A DNA stretch of 64,000 nucleotides from Mesopusillimonas faecipullorum (GTDB lineage: Bacteria > Pseudomonadota > Gammaproteobacteria > Burkholderiales > Burkholderiaceae_B), in the NCBI RefSeq assembly GCF_020539505.1, contig NZ_JACDXW010000004.1, positions 62,001-126,000 on the forward strand. The letters run 5' to 3'. The notes under the pieces are model-generated. The model made no database searches. It saw only the letters and a list, made by a program, of their open reading frames with translations, and was not told the DNA's origin. Shown here piece after piece: positions 32,095 through 41,218 of this stretch; the first letter of the stretch is position 1, and each line of letters begins with the position of its first letter. Position numbers and translations under genes: made by a program.

Positions 32095-33552
32095 TTAAAC
32101 GCCCCAGCGGGGGATGGGGTGGCTGCCATACGACAAGCAGACGTTCTTGGCTTCGGCGAAGACCTCGAAGCTGTAATGATTGCCTTCGCGCCCCGTGCCC
32201 GAAGCCTTGACGCCGCCAAAGGGCTGGCGCAGATCGCGCACGTTCTGGCTGTTGACGAACACCATGCCGGCTTCTACGGATTTGGCCATGCGCAAGGCGC
32301 GCCCGGTGTTTTCAGTCCAGACGTAAGACGAAAGGCCATACACAGACTCGTTGGCGATGCGTAAGGCATCGGCCTCGTCGGTGAAAGGGATCAGGCAAGG
32401 CACCGGGCCGAAGATTTCGTCTTGGGCGATGCGCATGCGGTTATCAACGTCGGCAAATACAGTGGGCGCTACCCAGTTGCCGCCGCGTAAATGGGAAGGC
32501 AGCTCGGGCAAGCTGCCACCCATGAGCATACGTGCGCCTTCTTGCTGGCCCAAAGCTATGTAGTGTTCTACCTTTTGCTTGTGCTGCGGGCTGATCATGG
32601 GGCCAATGATGGTGTTGGGGTCCATGGGGTCGCCTACGGTAATGCGCTGGGCCCGTGCAACGTAATCGGCGACGAAGCGGTCATAAATGCCGCGCTGCAC
32701 GAGTATGCGTGAGCCCGCCGTGCAGCGTTCACCATTATTCGAAAAAATCATGAATAGGGCGGCGTCTAGGGCGCGGTCGTAGTCGGCATCGTCAAAGACG
32801 ATAAAAGGGGACTTTCCGCCTAGCTCCATAGAGAATTTTTTTAGTCCGGCCTGTTGCACAATGCGATTGCCGGTGGCTGTGCTGCCGGTAAATGAGATGG
32901 CCCGCACGTCGGGATGGCACACCAAAGGCTCGCCGGTTTCAGTGCCGTAGCCATGCACGATATTGAGCACGCCGGGCGGCACGCCGGCTTCCAGCGCCAG
33001 TTGGCCCAGGCGGTCGGCAGTCATGGGCGAGAGTTCTGACATCTTGAGCACGGCGGTATTGCCCAGCGCCAAGCAGGGCGCGGTTTTCCAGGTGGCCGTC
33101 ATGAACGGCACATTCCAGGGCGAGATCAGCGCGCACACGCCCACCGGCTGCCACAGCGTGTAGTTCAGGTGGCCGGTGTCGGACTGGTAGCTTTCGCCGT
33201 CCATGTGAGCGGCAATTTCGGCAAAAAAATGGAAGTTGTCTGCGGCGCGCGGAATCAGTGCTTTTTTTGTTTGGCCTATGACCTGGCCGGTGTCTCGCGT
33301 TTCGATCTCGGAGAGTTCGGGTACATGGGCGGTAATGAGTTCGCCCAGTTTGCGCATGATGCGTGCGCGTTCGGCGGCCGGCTTTCCGGCCCAGCCGGGG
33401 AAGGCTTGCTTGGCCGCCTGCACGGCGGCGTCCACTTCAGCCTGGCCGCCACGCGCCACTTCGGCCAGGGTTTCGCCGGTGGCAGGGTTGATGGTCTCGA
33501 AAACCTGTTTGCTGTCGACGGATTTACCGTCGATGAGGTGCTTGATCATCAT
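32095..33552 (-). CDS. hpaE: 5-carboxymethyl-2-hydroxymuconate semialdehyde dehydrogenase
   Basis: 485-residue aldehyde dehydrogenase with catalytic Cys277 (NNGERCTAGSRI), Glu243 (MELGGKSP), Asn147 in SPWNVPF and the FTGSTATG segment. The NNGERC variant around the cysteine is typical of HpaE. It oxidises the ring-cleavage product of HpaD with NAD+. The ATG at 33552 overlaps the hpaG2 stop in the sequence ATGATGA, so translation is coupled. It lies between hpaG2 and hpaD in the operon. A second ATG directly follows the first; either could serve. Confidence 0.93.
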   Translation of the reverse strand: MMIKHLIDGKSVDSKQVFETINPATGETLAEVARGGQAEVDAAVQAAKQAFPGWAGKPAAERARIMRKLGELITAHVPELSEIETRDTGQVIGQTKKALIPRAADNFHFFAEIAAHMDGESYQSDTGHLNYTLWQPVGVCALISPWNVPFMTATWKTAPCLALGNTAVLKMSELSPMTADRLGQLALEAGVPPGVLNIVHGYGTETGEPLVCHPDVRAISFTGSTATGNRIVQQAGLKKFSMELGGKSPFIVFDDADYDRALDAALFMIFSNNGERCTAGSRILVQRGIYDRFVADYVARAQRITVGDPMDPNTIIGPMISPQHKQKVEHYIALGQQEGARMLMGGSLPELPSHLRGGNWVAPTVFADVDNRMRIAQDEIFGPVPCLIPFTDEADALRIANESVYGLSSYVWTENTGRALRMAKSVEAGMVFVNSQNVRDLRQPFGGVKASGTGREGNHYSFEVFAEAKNVCLSYGSHPIPRWGV

Positions 33553-34322
33553 AGCGATGCCTCGTCTGGATAAAGTGTGGCGGGGGTGGCGAGTGTGTTG
33601 ACCAAGCGCCCTACAGATTCGATTTCAGTGACGACGACGTCGCCGGCGACGACGTTGGCCAGACCCTCGGGGGTACCTGTCAGGATGATGTCGCCAGGCG
33701 ACAAGGTCATGATGTCGGACAGCCAGGACACCAGCCATGGAATGTCGAACACCATGTCGCGGGTGTTACCGCGCTGGGTTTCACGCCCATTGATGGAGGT
33801 GGTCAGTGTGAGATTCATGGGATCGGGAACGTCGCTAGCAGGAACGAACCAAGGGCCCAGCGGTGTGCAAGCGTCGCGGTTTTTGACGCGCAGATTGGGC
33901 CGATAGTAGTTCTCGAGATAGTCGCGTATGGCGTAATCGTTGGCGACGGTATAGCCCGCTACGTATTCGTAAGCCTGATCGCGCGGGACATGGCGCGCCG
34001 TGCGACCAATGATGACGGCGAGTTCGCACTCGTAGTGCATGTAGGCGGCTTCGGCGGGGCGGGGAGTCAAGCTGTTATGCCCCACCAAGGTATTAGGGCC
34101 TTTGAGAAACACCAAGGGTTGCTCGGGCGCCTTGAAAGCAAGTTCTTTGGCGTGGTCGGCGTAGTTAAGGCCCAGCGCAAAAATAGTGCCGGCCTGAACA
34201 GGCGGCAGCCATTGCACGCGGTCTTCAGCTAGCACCAGGCCGCCGGGTAGGCGCACGAAGCCCGGTTCGTCGGGCTGAACAAAATGTACGGCGCCGTTAT
34301 GAAAGATGCGACCGATTTTCAT
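33549..34322 (-). CDS. hpaG2: Homoprotocatechuate degradation bifunctional decarboxylase/isomerase, second (C-terminal type) subunit
   Basis: 257-residue fumarylacetoacetate-hydrolase-fold protein corresponding to the C-terminal half of the bifunctional HpaG (OPET decarboxylase/HHDD isomerase). Landmarks are GTIFALGLNYADHAKE, PLVFLKGPNTLVGH, HYECELAVIIGR (metal-binding acidic residues) and GDIILTGTPEGLA. In enteric bacteria both halves are one chain; here they are two genes with a 4-base ATGA overlap (34319-34322), so stoichiometric production is likely. The downstream overlap with hpaE is also 4 bases. ATG 34322 is chosen because MKIGRIFHNG is the normal opening of the family. Confidence 0.91.
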   Translation of the reverse strand: MKIGRIFHNGAVHFVQPDEPGFVRLPGGLVLAEDRVQWLPPVQAGTIFALGLNYADHAKELAFKAPEQPLVFLKGPNTLVGHNSLTPRPAEAAYMHYECELAVIIGRTARHVPRDQAYEYVAGYTVANDYAIRDYLENYYRPNLRVKNRDACTPLGPWFVPASDVPDPMNLTLTTSINGRETQRGNTRDMVFDIPWLVSWLSDIMTLSPGDIILTGTPEGLANVVAGDVVVTEIESVGRLVNTLATPATLYPDEASL

Positions 34323-34978
34323 GCTTGGCCCCCAATGGTGCATTGCACGGTGGGCAAACCTTGGGCTTGTACCACCACGACATCGCCGCGTTTGGCTTGG
34401 GGCGCCTGCCATTTGACCCCCACCAATAGGCGGTCGCCGGGGTTGAGCGTCATGAAGGCGCTGATCTGTGCCAGTAGTTGGGCCGGCTGACGCAGCAGCT
34501 CTGAAACAGCCCAGGTATCGACGGCTTGCCCATTAATCAGGGTTTGAATACCAAGCGTTTCAAGCGCGGGCTTGGTCGCTTGCTCTGGACCCAGCACGCA
34601 GGAACCGTCGAAACATTTTTCACGGATGGCGGGGCGGTAGTAGCTGCTGTGCGGCAAGCTGAGGTCTATGACCAATTGATAAGCCGCGACGTGTTGCAGG
34701 GCCTTGTCTTCGGAGAGGCGTGAGGCCGGCGAACCGATCAGCAAGCCCAAAGTGGCCCCGATTTCGACGGAGCCGGCACCGGTTGGCAAGGATACCGAAG
34801 CGCCGCTTTGCGCCCAGGTATTGCAAGGTTTGATGTAAAGCACAGGCGCTTTTGGCGGTGCTTGATAGGGCGCTTCGTTTAGTGATGCCCCCATGGCGCT
34901 TAAGGAGCCCGGGTGATTAAGCACAACGCCATAAACCGTATGTGAGATGCCGGCGGCAGGTGGCAAGCTGGGGAGCAT
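34319..34978 (-). CDS. hpaG1: Homoprotocatechuate degradation bifunctional decarboxylase/isomerase, first (N-terminal type) subunit
   Basis: 219-residue fumarylacetoacetate-hydrolase-fold protein corresponding to the N-terminal half of HpaG. VYGVVLNHPGSL, APVLYIKPCNTW, VEIGATLGLLIG and LMTLNPGDRLLVGV-like segments identify it. It is the first gene of the hpa operon; together with HpaG2 it decarboxylates 5-oxopent-3-ene-1,2,5-tricarboxylate and isomerises the product. The start at 34978 follows the AT-rich control region it shares with divergent hpaB. Confidence 0.88.
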   Translation of the reverse strand: MLPSLPPAAGISHTVYGVVLNHPGSLSAMGASLNEAPYQAPPKAPVLYIKPCNTWAQSGASVSLPTGAGSVEIGATLGLLIGSPASRLSEDKALQHVAAYQLVIDLSLPHSSYYRPAIREKCFDGSCVLGPEQATKPALETLGIQTLINGQAVDTWAVSELLRQPAQLLAQISAFMTLNPGDRLLVGVKWQAPQAKRGDVVVVQAQGLPTVQCTIGGQA

Positions 34979-35005
34979 GAATCCGAAACTCCGTTTGATT
35001 ATTTA

Positions 35006-35041
35006 TTGACGATCTTAATACTTAATATGTTAAATTGTCAA
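35006..35041. promoter_or_regulatory. Overlapping divergent promoters of the hpaG1 operon and hpaB
   Basis: On the plus strand TTGACG (35006-35011) and TTAAAT (35030-35035) point towards hpaB. On the minus strand the consensus -35 TTGACA reads from 35041-35036 and a TATTAA-type -10 lies about 15 bases further left, towards hpaG1. The word TTAATATGTTA (35023-35033) lies between them and is identical to the word in the livK-type promoter at 22515-22525. Binding there would block both promoters at once. Confidence 0.55.
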
Positions 35042-35086
35042 CGCCGGGGTAAGCCCGGATGGTGAATGGCAGGCCCCATGTAAATA

Positions 35087-35100
35087 ATTAATATATTAAT
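35087..35100. promoter_or_regulatory. Perfect 14-bp palindrome ATTAATATATTAAT in the hpaB leader
   Basis: The palindrome lies about 50 bases after the presumed hpaB transcription start and 41 bases before its ATG. Its right part, ATATATTAAT, recurs exactly at 22538-22547 in front of the livK-type gene. A second operator for HpaR is the simplest reading. HpaR is known in E. coli to repress hpa promoters; the exact site sequence here is inferred. Confidence 0.5.
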
Positions 35101-35141
35101 AAAAAAACAAGCATCAATATTCATGGATTAAGTTTGAAAAC

Positions 35142-36731
35142 ATGAGACAAGCCATACGTCAGCAGTCCCCGGAGCAACTTAGAAGCGACCTCAGCCGACC
35201 TTTTGCCGGAGAGGAATACCTGGAATCGCTGCGCGATGGCCGCGAGATCTACATTTATGGCGAAAGGGTGGGCGACATCACCACGCACCCCGCTTTCCGT
35301 AATGCGGCAGCCTCAATGGCCAAGCTCTACGACGCCTTGCATGATCCGGCCAGCCACGACGAACTCTGCCTGCCCACTGACACAGGCAATGGCGGATATA
35401 CCCACCGCAGCTTTCGTTATGCCCGTAGTCAGGAAGACCTCAGAGGCCAGCGCGATGCGATTGCAGCTTGGTCCAGGCTTAGCTATGGCTGGATGGGGCG
35501 CACGCCCGATTACAAAGCCGCCTTCGGCAGTGCTTTGGGCATCGTGCCAGAGTTCTACGGCAAATTCGAAGACAATGCGCGCGCTTGGTATAAGCGCATC
35601 CAAGAGTCCTGCCTGTTTCTGAACCACGCCATCGTCAATCCTCCGGTCGATCGCAGCAAACCGGTTGATCAGGTGCGTGATGTTTTCATGACGGTAGACG
35701 AGGAAACCGCTGATGGCATCTACGTCAGCGGCGCCAAGGTGGTGGCAACAGGTTCGGCCTTGACGCACTACAACTTCATCGGGCAAGGCTCGGCGGGTTT
35801 GCTGGGCGACAATACCGATCTTGCCCTGATGTTCATTGCCGGCATGAATGTGCCTGGCATGAAGCTGATTTGTCGCCCCTCGTACGAACTCATGGCAGGC
35901 TTATCGGGGGCGCCCTTCGATTACCCGCTATCCAGCCGCTTCGACGAAAACGACGCTATCCTGATTCTGGACCGCGCCTTCATCCCCTGGGAAAACGTAC
36001 TCGTCTATCGTGATCTCGATCGCTGCCGAAATTGGTTTCCGCAAGGCGGCTTCGGGCGACTTTTCCCCATGCAGGCCTGCACACGTCTGGCGGTCAAGCT
36101 CGACTTCATCAGTGGTTTGTTGGTCAAGGCCTTGCAGTGTACCGGCACGATGGAGTTTCGCGGCGTTCAGGCGGCGGTAGGCGAAGTTGTGGCTTGGCGC
36201 AACACCGTGTGGTCGTTGACCGAAGCCATGATCAGCAACGGCAAACCCTGGCAGCACGATAGCTGGATGCCGTGCATAGAAGCGCAGCAAGCCTACCGCG
36301 TGCTGGCGCCGCAGATTTACACCTTTATTAAAAAGACCATAGAAGAAATTGTTGCCAGTGGGCTTATTTATCTGCCCTCGGGCGTGCGCGATCTACGCAA
36401 CCCTATGCTTAACGAGTACCTGAAGCGCTATGTGCGGGGCTCAGACGGCATCGGGCATGTAGAGCGCATCAAGATTCTGAAGCTGCTGTGGGACGCTATT
36501 GGCTCGGAGTTTGGCGGGCGGCACGAGTTATACGAGATCAACTATGCCGGTAGCCAAGACGAGATTCGTATGCAGTGCTTGCGTCACGCGCAGGGCAATG
36601 GCTCGTTGCAGCGCATGACGGCGATGGTGGATGCCTGCCTTTCCGATTATGACGAAAACGGCTGGACAGTGCCGCATCTGACGAATAACGACGACATTCT
36701 GGCTTTGGATAGGGTACTGGGCAAGTCGTAA
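35142..36731 (+). CDS. hpaB: 4-hydroxyphenylacetate 3-monooxygenase, oxygenase component
   Basis: 529-residue FADH2-dependent monooxygenase that hydroxylates 4-hydroxyphenylacetate to homoprotocatechuate. HpaB-family segments include RDGREIYIYGERVGDITTHP (part), SYGWMGRTPDYKAAF, DRSKPVDQVRDVF, YNFIGQGSAGLLGDNTDLAL, IPWENVLVYRD and the C-terminal ELYEINYAGSQDEIR. The enzyme needs reduced flavin from HpaC, a small flavin reductase that is not encoded in the window. The ATG has no strong ribosome-binding site and a leader of about 100 bases. The gene is divergent from the hpa operon, shares its control region and ends at a good terminator. Confidence 0.94.
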   Translation: MRQAIRQQSPEQLRSDLSRPFAGEEYLESLRDGREIYIYGERVGDITTHPAFRNAAASMAKLYDALHDPASHDELCLPTDTGNGGYTHRSFRYARSQEDLRGQRDAIAAWSRLSYGWMGRTPDYKAAFGSALGIVPEFYGKFEDNARAWYKRIQESCLFLNHAIVNPPVDRSKPVDQVRDVFMTVDEETADGIYVSGAKVVATGSALTHYNFIGQGSAGLLGDNTDLALMFIAGMNVPGMKLICRPSYELMAGLSGAPFDYPLSSRFDENDAILILDRAFIPWENVLVYRDLDRCRNWFPQGGFGRLFPMQACTRLAVKLDFISGLLVKALQCTGTMEFRGVQAAVGEVVAWRNTVWSLTEAMISNGKPWQHDSWMPCIEAQQAYRVLAPQIYTFIKKTIEEIVASGLIYLPSGVRDLRNPMLNEYLKRYVRGSDGIGHVERIKILKLLWDAIGSEFGGRHELYEINYAGSQDEIRMQCLRHAQGNGSLQRMTAMVDACLSDYDENGWTVPHLTNNDDILALDRVLGKS

Positions 36732-36789
36732 TGCCTTGCCCAGCCCAATACATAAAGTCTTAGCCGTCGTTGAGGCGCTTGCTGGCTGC

Positions 36790-36815
36790 GGGGCTGCCCA
36801 AGGCAGCCCCTTTTT
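36790..36815 (+). terminator. Intrinsic terminator of hpaB
   Basis: GGGGCTGCC and GGCAGCCCC form a perfect nine-pair stem with a CAA loop, followed by TTTTTC. It lies 58 bases after the hpaB stop and ten bases before the end of convergent poxB. Confidence 0.88.
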
Positions 36816-36824
36816 CGTACCCGC

Positions 36825-38552
36825 TTACTTTCTCAACAGATTCGTATTTGCCAGCTCGATGACTTCATCGCCGCGACCATTGAAGATCGCCTTGAGCAAA
36901 TAGAGGCTAAAGCCCTTCGCTTGCTGAGCCTGAATTGCCGGCGGCATCACCAGCTCTTGCTTGGCGGTGACAACATCCACCAGTACAGGGCCTTGATGCA
37001 TGAAGGCATCTTTCAGAGCGCCATCTACGTCGGTGGAGTCTTCGACCCGAATGCCCTTGATCCCCATGGCTTCAGCCATCGCGGCGAAATTGGGGTTCTG
37101 TAGGTTGGTGTTGCTGTCGAGGAAGCCGGCGGCCTTCATCTCCATGGCGACAAAGCCCAGTGTGCCGTTATTGAAAACGACGATCTTCACGGGCAGCTTC
37201 AGTTGCGACAGGCTGATGAAGTCGCCCATCATCATGCTGAATCCACCGTCGCCAGATAACGATACGACTTGGCGGCCAGGCTGTGCGGCTTGCGCGCCTA
37301 TGGCTTGCAGCATGGCGTTGGCCATAGAACCGTGGTTAAACGAGCCCAGCAAGCGACGCTTGCCGTTCATGGCAAGATAGCGCGCTGCCCAAACGGTGGG
37401 GGTACCAACGTCGGCGGTAAAGATTGCGTCTTCTGCCGCTAGTTCGCTGATGCGATGGGCAAGATATTGTGGATGAATCGGGCGACCCTTAGCTGTCGGC
37501 GTGGCCAGCTCGTCCAGACCCTTGCGGGCTTTCAGATAATGATCACGCGCGGCGTCTAGGAACGAGCTGTCTTGCCGTTCGTTCAGCAAGGGTAAGAGCG
37601 CTGCTATGGTATCGCCTACGTCGCCCACTACACCCATGGTCAGCGCCGCACGCTTGCCCAAGGCAGCCGCGTCGTGGTCGATCTGAATCACCTCGGCATG
37701 CTCGGGATAGAAATTCCGGTACGGAAAATCGGTGCCCAGCATGAGCAGCACCTTGGCGTTGGCCATGGCGTGATATCCAGACGAGAAACCGATCAATCCG
37801 GTCATGCCCACGTCGTAAGGATTGTCCCACTCAATGTGCTCTTTGCCGCGCAGCGCATGTACGATCGGGGCCTTCAGCCGCTCGGCCAGTGCAACGACCG
37901 CGTCGTGCTGACCGGCGCAGCCGCTGCCTGCCAAAATCGTCACCGGCTTGTCGGTGTTGAGCAGGGCTGCGAGGGATTGAATTTCGGCATCATGCGGTAT
38001 GACATGGGGCGCTGCAGGCAGTGCGAAATGCTCAGACGCCACGAGATCGCATTCCGAGAGCGCGACATCACCTGGGATAACCAGTACGGCGACGCCACCT
38101 TTGCCTACAGCGGTGTTCAACGCACGATTCAAGACACCGGGGAACTGCTTGGGGCTGGACACCAATTCGACATAGTCGGCGCATTCGCGAAACAGCTCTT
38201 GCGGATGCGTCTCTTGGAAATAACCGAGACCGGCTTCCGTGGAGGGAATATGCGCGGCGATTGCCAGCACCGGCACATGATTGCGTTTGCAATCAAATAA
38301 ACCGTTAATAAGATGCAGGTTGCCCGGGCCGCAGCTTCCTGCGCATACGGCCAGTTCGCCGGTAATGGCCGCCTCGGCCCCGGCGGCGAATGCTGCGGTC
38401 TCTTCATGCCGCACGTGCATCCATTCGATGCGGCCTAGTCGCCGCAAACTGTCATTTAGCCCGTTTAGACTATCGCCCGTAACACCCCAAATGCGTTTTA
38501 CACCCGCGTTAGCAAGCGAAGTCGCCAAATGGTCTGCCAAAGTGGTCGCCAC
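36825..38552 (-). CDS. poxB: Pyruvate dehydrogenase (quinone) / pyruvate oxidase PoxB
   Basis: 575-residue thiamine-diphosphate and FAD flavoenzyme that converts pyruvate to acetate and CO2, passing electrons to ubiquinone at the membrane. Glu50 ([15 protein letters not shown]) activates TPP; the TPP/Mg motif is [15 protein letters not shown]-to-VFNNG around 430-465. The C-terminal peptide that anchors the E. coli enzyme to lipid is represented by the tail after residue 550. The start is GTG at 38552, with an AAGGAG ribosome-binding site. The length is within a few residues of E. coli PoxB. It appears monocistronic. Confidence 0.9.
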   Translation of the reverse strand: MATTLADHLATSLANAGVKRIWGVTGDSLNGLNDSLRRLGRIEWMHVRHEETAAFAAGAEAAITGELAVCAGSCGPGNLHLINGLFDCKRNHVPVLAIAAHIPSTEAGLGYFQETHPQELFRECADYVELVSSPKQFPGVLNRALNTAVGKGGVAVLVIPGDVALSECDLVASEHFALPAAPHVIPHDAEIQSLAALLNTDKPVTILAGSGCAGQHDAVVALAERLKAPIVHALRGKEHIEWDNPYDVGMTGLIGFSSGYHAMANAKVLLMLGTDFPYRNFYPEHAEVIQIDHDAAALGKRAALTMGVVGDVGDTIAALLPLLNERQDSSFLDAARDHYLKARKGLDELATPTAKGRPIHPQYLAHRISELAAEDAIFTADVGTPTVWAARYLAMNGKRRLLGSFNHGSMANAMLQAIGAQAAQPGRQVVSLSGDGGFSMMMGDFISLSQLKLPVKIVVFNNGTLGFVAMEMKAAGFLDSNTNLQNPNFAAMAEAMGIKGIRVEDSTDVDGALKDAFMHQGPVLVDVVTAKQELVMPPAIQAQQAKGFSLYLLKAIFNGRGDEVIELANTNLLRK

Positions 38553-38716
38553 AGAAATGCTCCTTATGGGTAAGTGATTGTCAGACGAGCGCTGACAGCG
38601 GCACTGCCTATCGCGCCTGTATCGCCCTCAAGGCGCATCGTACTTTACTCGCCACTTAACTAGAGCATTACCTTGAACAAAGCCACAGTCTGCTTTACAC
38701 GAGCCTATGCCTAGGC

Positions 38717-40786
38717 TTAGTGAATCCGCATACCAGGTTCGGCGCCCGGCCAGGGTTCCAATATATAAATGCCGGGCTTGGCTTTCTCGTCGGCATGGCT
38801 GGCGGCCAGCACCATGCCTTCGGAAACCCCGAAGCGCATTTTGCGTGGCGCCAAGTTGGCAACCAAAACCGTCAGCTTACCTACCAGATCTTCAGGCTGG
38901 TAAGCCGAGCGTATCCCCGAGAACACCTGGCGTAAACGACCTTCACCCGCGTCCAGGCTCAGACGCAGCAGTTTGTCTGAGCCTTCCACCGTGTCGCATT
39001 CCACGATCTTGGCAATGCGCAAATCTATCTTGGCGAAGTCTTTGATGTCTATGGTGTCGGCAATCGCTTCCCCGCCCGGAGTGGGCAGGGCTACAGCGGG
39101 AGGCTCGAACAGATCGTCGAGCATCTTGGGCTCGACGCGCTGCATCAAGTGCTTGAAGGGCGAGATGCGAGTGGGCAACTGGCCGGCGTCTTGCCACTGA
39201 TAGCCTTGGCCGTCGTTGAACAGTTCGTCGGCCACGCGGGCACCCAAGGCAGGCAGCACCGGCGACAGCATGACGGTAAGCGCCTTGAAACCTGCCAGCG
39301 CGCGCGAGCAAATGTCTTGCAACTGAGCCTTGCGCGCTTCATCGGCCTCGGACCAGTTTTTAGCCAGCACCCAGGGTTGGGCAGCGTCAAAAGCCTGGTT
39401 GACGGTATCGGCGTAAGCCATCAGGCGCCGAATGGCGCGACCAAACTCGCGCTGCTCGAAATCTGCCCGAACCGCTTCAGCCGTTTCAGTGATTTCGGTG
39501 CGCAAAGCTTGCGTATCGGTGCTGTAGGCAAGCTGGCCGTCGAAGTACTTGCTGATGAAGTTGGCGGCACGGCTGGCGATATTGATGTATTTGCCAACCA
39601 GGTCGCTGTTTACGCGGGCAATGAAGTCATCGGGATTGAAATCCAAGTCTTCAACGCGGGCGTTAAGCTTGGCGGCAATGTAATAGCGCATCCATTCGGC
39701 GTTCATGCCGATTTCAAGGTAGCGCAGCGGCGAAATACCCGTACCGCGGCTCTTGGACATTTTTTCGCCGCTAACGGTAATAAAGCCGTGCACGTTGATC
39801 TGATCTGGCGTTTTACGACCGGCGAACTTCAGCATGGCAGGCCAGAACAGCGTGTGGAAATACACGATGTCTTTGCCTATGAAGTGCACTTGCTCGGTAG
39901 CGCTGTCTGGGGCGATCAGGGCGTCGAAATCCAGGCCGGCTTTGGTGCAATACGCTTTGAGCGCGGCCAGATAACCTACAGGCGCGTCTAACCATACATA
40001 AAAATACTTGCCCGGTGCGTCGGGAATCTCGATGCCGAAGTAGGGGGCGTCGCGGGAAATGTCCCAATCGGCCAGTTTGGCTTCGCTGTCTTCGGCGCTG
40101 CCCAGCCATTCACGGGTTTTGGCAATGATTTCGGACTGTAGGCGTGGTGAATTCTGCGGGCCGTTTCCGGTTGTCCAGTTGCGCAAGAACTCGACGCAGC
40201 GCGGGTCGGAAAGCTGGAAGAAAAAGTGCTCGGAGCTTTTGAGCACAGGCTTGGCGCCGGTAATGGTGGAATAAGGCTCTATCAGCTCGGTAGGCGAGTA
40301 AACGCCGCTGCACGACTCGCAGGCATCGCCATATTGATCTTTGGCATGGCAGTGTGGGCATTCGCCCTTGATATAGCGGTCAGGCAAAAACATGCCTTTG
40401 ACCGGGTCGTAGAACTGCTCGATGGTGCGCGTGGTGATCAAGCCGGCCTGCTTGAGGCTGCGATACACGCTTTGCGAGAGTTCGACGTTCTCTGGCGAGT
40501 CGGTGCTGTGCCAGTGATCGAAAGCGACATGAAAGCCATTTAAGTAGCGTGGGCGCTCGGCGGCATAGCGCGCGACGAGTTCTTGGGGGGAAATGCCTTC
40601 GGCTTCCGCCTTGAGCATGATGGGCGCGCCGTGGGCGTCATCGGCACCAACAAAATGCACCGTGTGCCCCGCCATGCGCATGGACCTCACCCAAATATCG
40701 GCCTGGATATATTCCATGATGTGGCCAACGTGGAAAGAACCGTTGGCATAGGGCAGGGCGGTGGTGACGAAAATCGTGCGCGGCAT
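38717..40786 (-). CDS. metG: Methionyl-tRNA synthetase
   Basis: 689-residue class I aminoacyl-tRNA synthetase. The HIGH-type motif is in ANGSFHVGH near residue 16, the zinc knuckle is [18 protein letters not shown], and the KMSKS loop is [10 protein letters not shown]. The C-terminal ~110 residues (from about [15 protein letters not shown]) form the EMAP II/Trbp111-like tRNA-binding domain. ATG 40786 is chosen because [16 protein letters not shown] is the standard opening; a TTG four codons earlier is in frame. There is no clear ribosome-binding site. It is divergent to apbC, with a small membrane-protein gene between them. Confidence 0.97.
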   Translation of the reverse strand: MPRTIFVTTALPYANGSFHVGHIMEYIQADIWVRSMRMAGHTVHFVGADDAHGAPIMLKAEAEGISPQELVARYAAERPRYLNGFHVAFDHWHSTDSPENVELSQSVYRSLKQAGLITTRTIEQFYDPVKGMFLPDRYIKGECPHCHAKDQYGDACESCSGVYSPTELIEPYSTITGAKPVLKSSEHFFFQLSDPRCVEFLRNWTTGNGPQNSPRLQSEIIAKTREWLGSAEDSEAKLADWDISRDAPYFGIEIPDAPGKYFYVWLDAPVGYLAALKAYCTKAGLDFDALIAPDSATEQVHFIGKDIVYFHTLFWPAMLKFAGRKTPDQINVHGFITVSGEKMSKSRGTGISPLRYLEIGMNAEWMRYYIAAKLNARVEDLDFNPDDFIARVNSDLVGKYINIASRAANFISKYFDGQLAYSTDTQALRTEITETAEAVRADFEQREFGRAIRRLMAYADTVNQAFDAAQPWVLAKNWSEADEARKAQLQDICSRALAGFKALTVMLSPVLPALGARVADELFNDGQGYQWQDAGQLPTRISPFKHLMQRVEPKMLDDLFEPPAVALPTPGGEAIADTIDIKDFAKIDLRIAKIVECDTVEGSDKLLRLSLDAGEGRLRQVFSGIRSAYQPEDLVGKLTVLVANLAPRKMRFGVSEGMVLAASHADEKAKPGIYILEPWPGAEPGMRIH

Positions 40787-40888
40787 GTCAGGAGGCAATA
40801 AAGAGTAAGGAATTGCGGCAGACGTATCCGCCGAAAAGCGGGCGCCAAGGCAAAACCGGGGCCGCCTATTGTAATAACGAAAGCAAGA

Positions 40889-41134
40889 TCAGGGGATTTC
40901 GCGCATCTCTACGTCGACGACATCCTTGTTCTTGAAGGAACGCGCGGGCGCCGGTGGACGGCGGGAATCCCAGTAGGCGCGCACACCGAAAGGACGCCCC
41001 TTGATGCGCGCCACGATGTACAGCACGCCAATGGCAATGGCGGTGGACACCATGAAAATGAAAGCCATTGCCATGCCGAACAGGGTCAGGACGAAAAACA
41101 GTAGGCCGCGCAGGATTTGAGTAAGTGTATTCAT
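40889..41134 (-). CDS. Small membrane protein of unknown function
   Basis: 81 residues with one long hydrophobic stretch, probably a helical hairpin (LLFFVLTLFGMAMAFIFMVS then AIAIGVLYIVA), followed by a basic/proline-rich tail (RPFGVRAYWDSRRPPAPARS). I do not recognise a named family. It lies between metG and apbC on the metG strand, 102 bases upstream of metG. Homologues in related genomes at the same place would confirm that it is a real gene; codon use and a plausible membrane topology support it here. Confidence 0.65.
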   Translation of the reverse strand: MNTLTQILRGLLFFVLTLFGMAMAFIFMVSTAIAIGVLYIVARIKGRPFGVRAYWDSRRPPAPARSFKNKDVVDVEMREIP

Positions 41135-41218
41135 GATGATAGTAGACAGTAGTAGCGGAAAATAATTCCCTAATCCGCTATTCTTGAGTCTGTAGTCTGT
41201 ATTTTACGAAACGCGGGT

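Noticed and set aside
38702-38717. AGCCTA-TGCC-TAGGCT hairpin at the end of metG
   Set aside because: Only six pairs and no T-tract on the minus strand; too weak to call a terminator.
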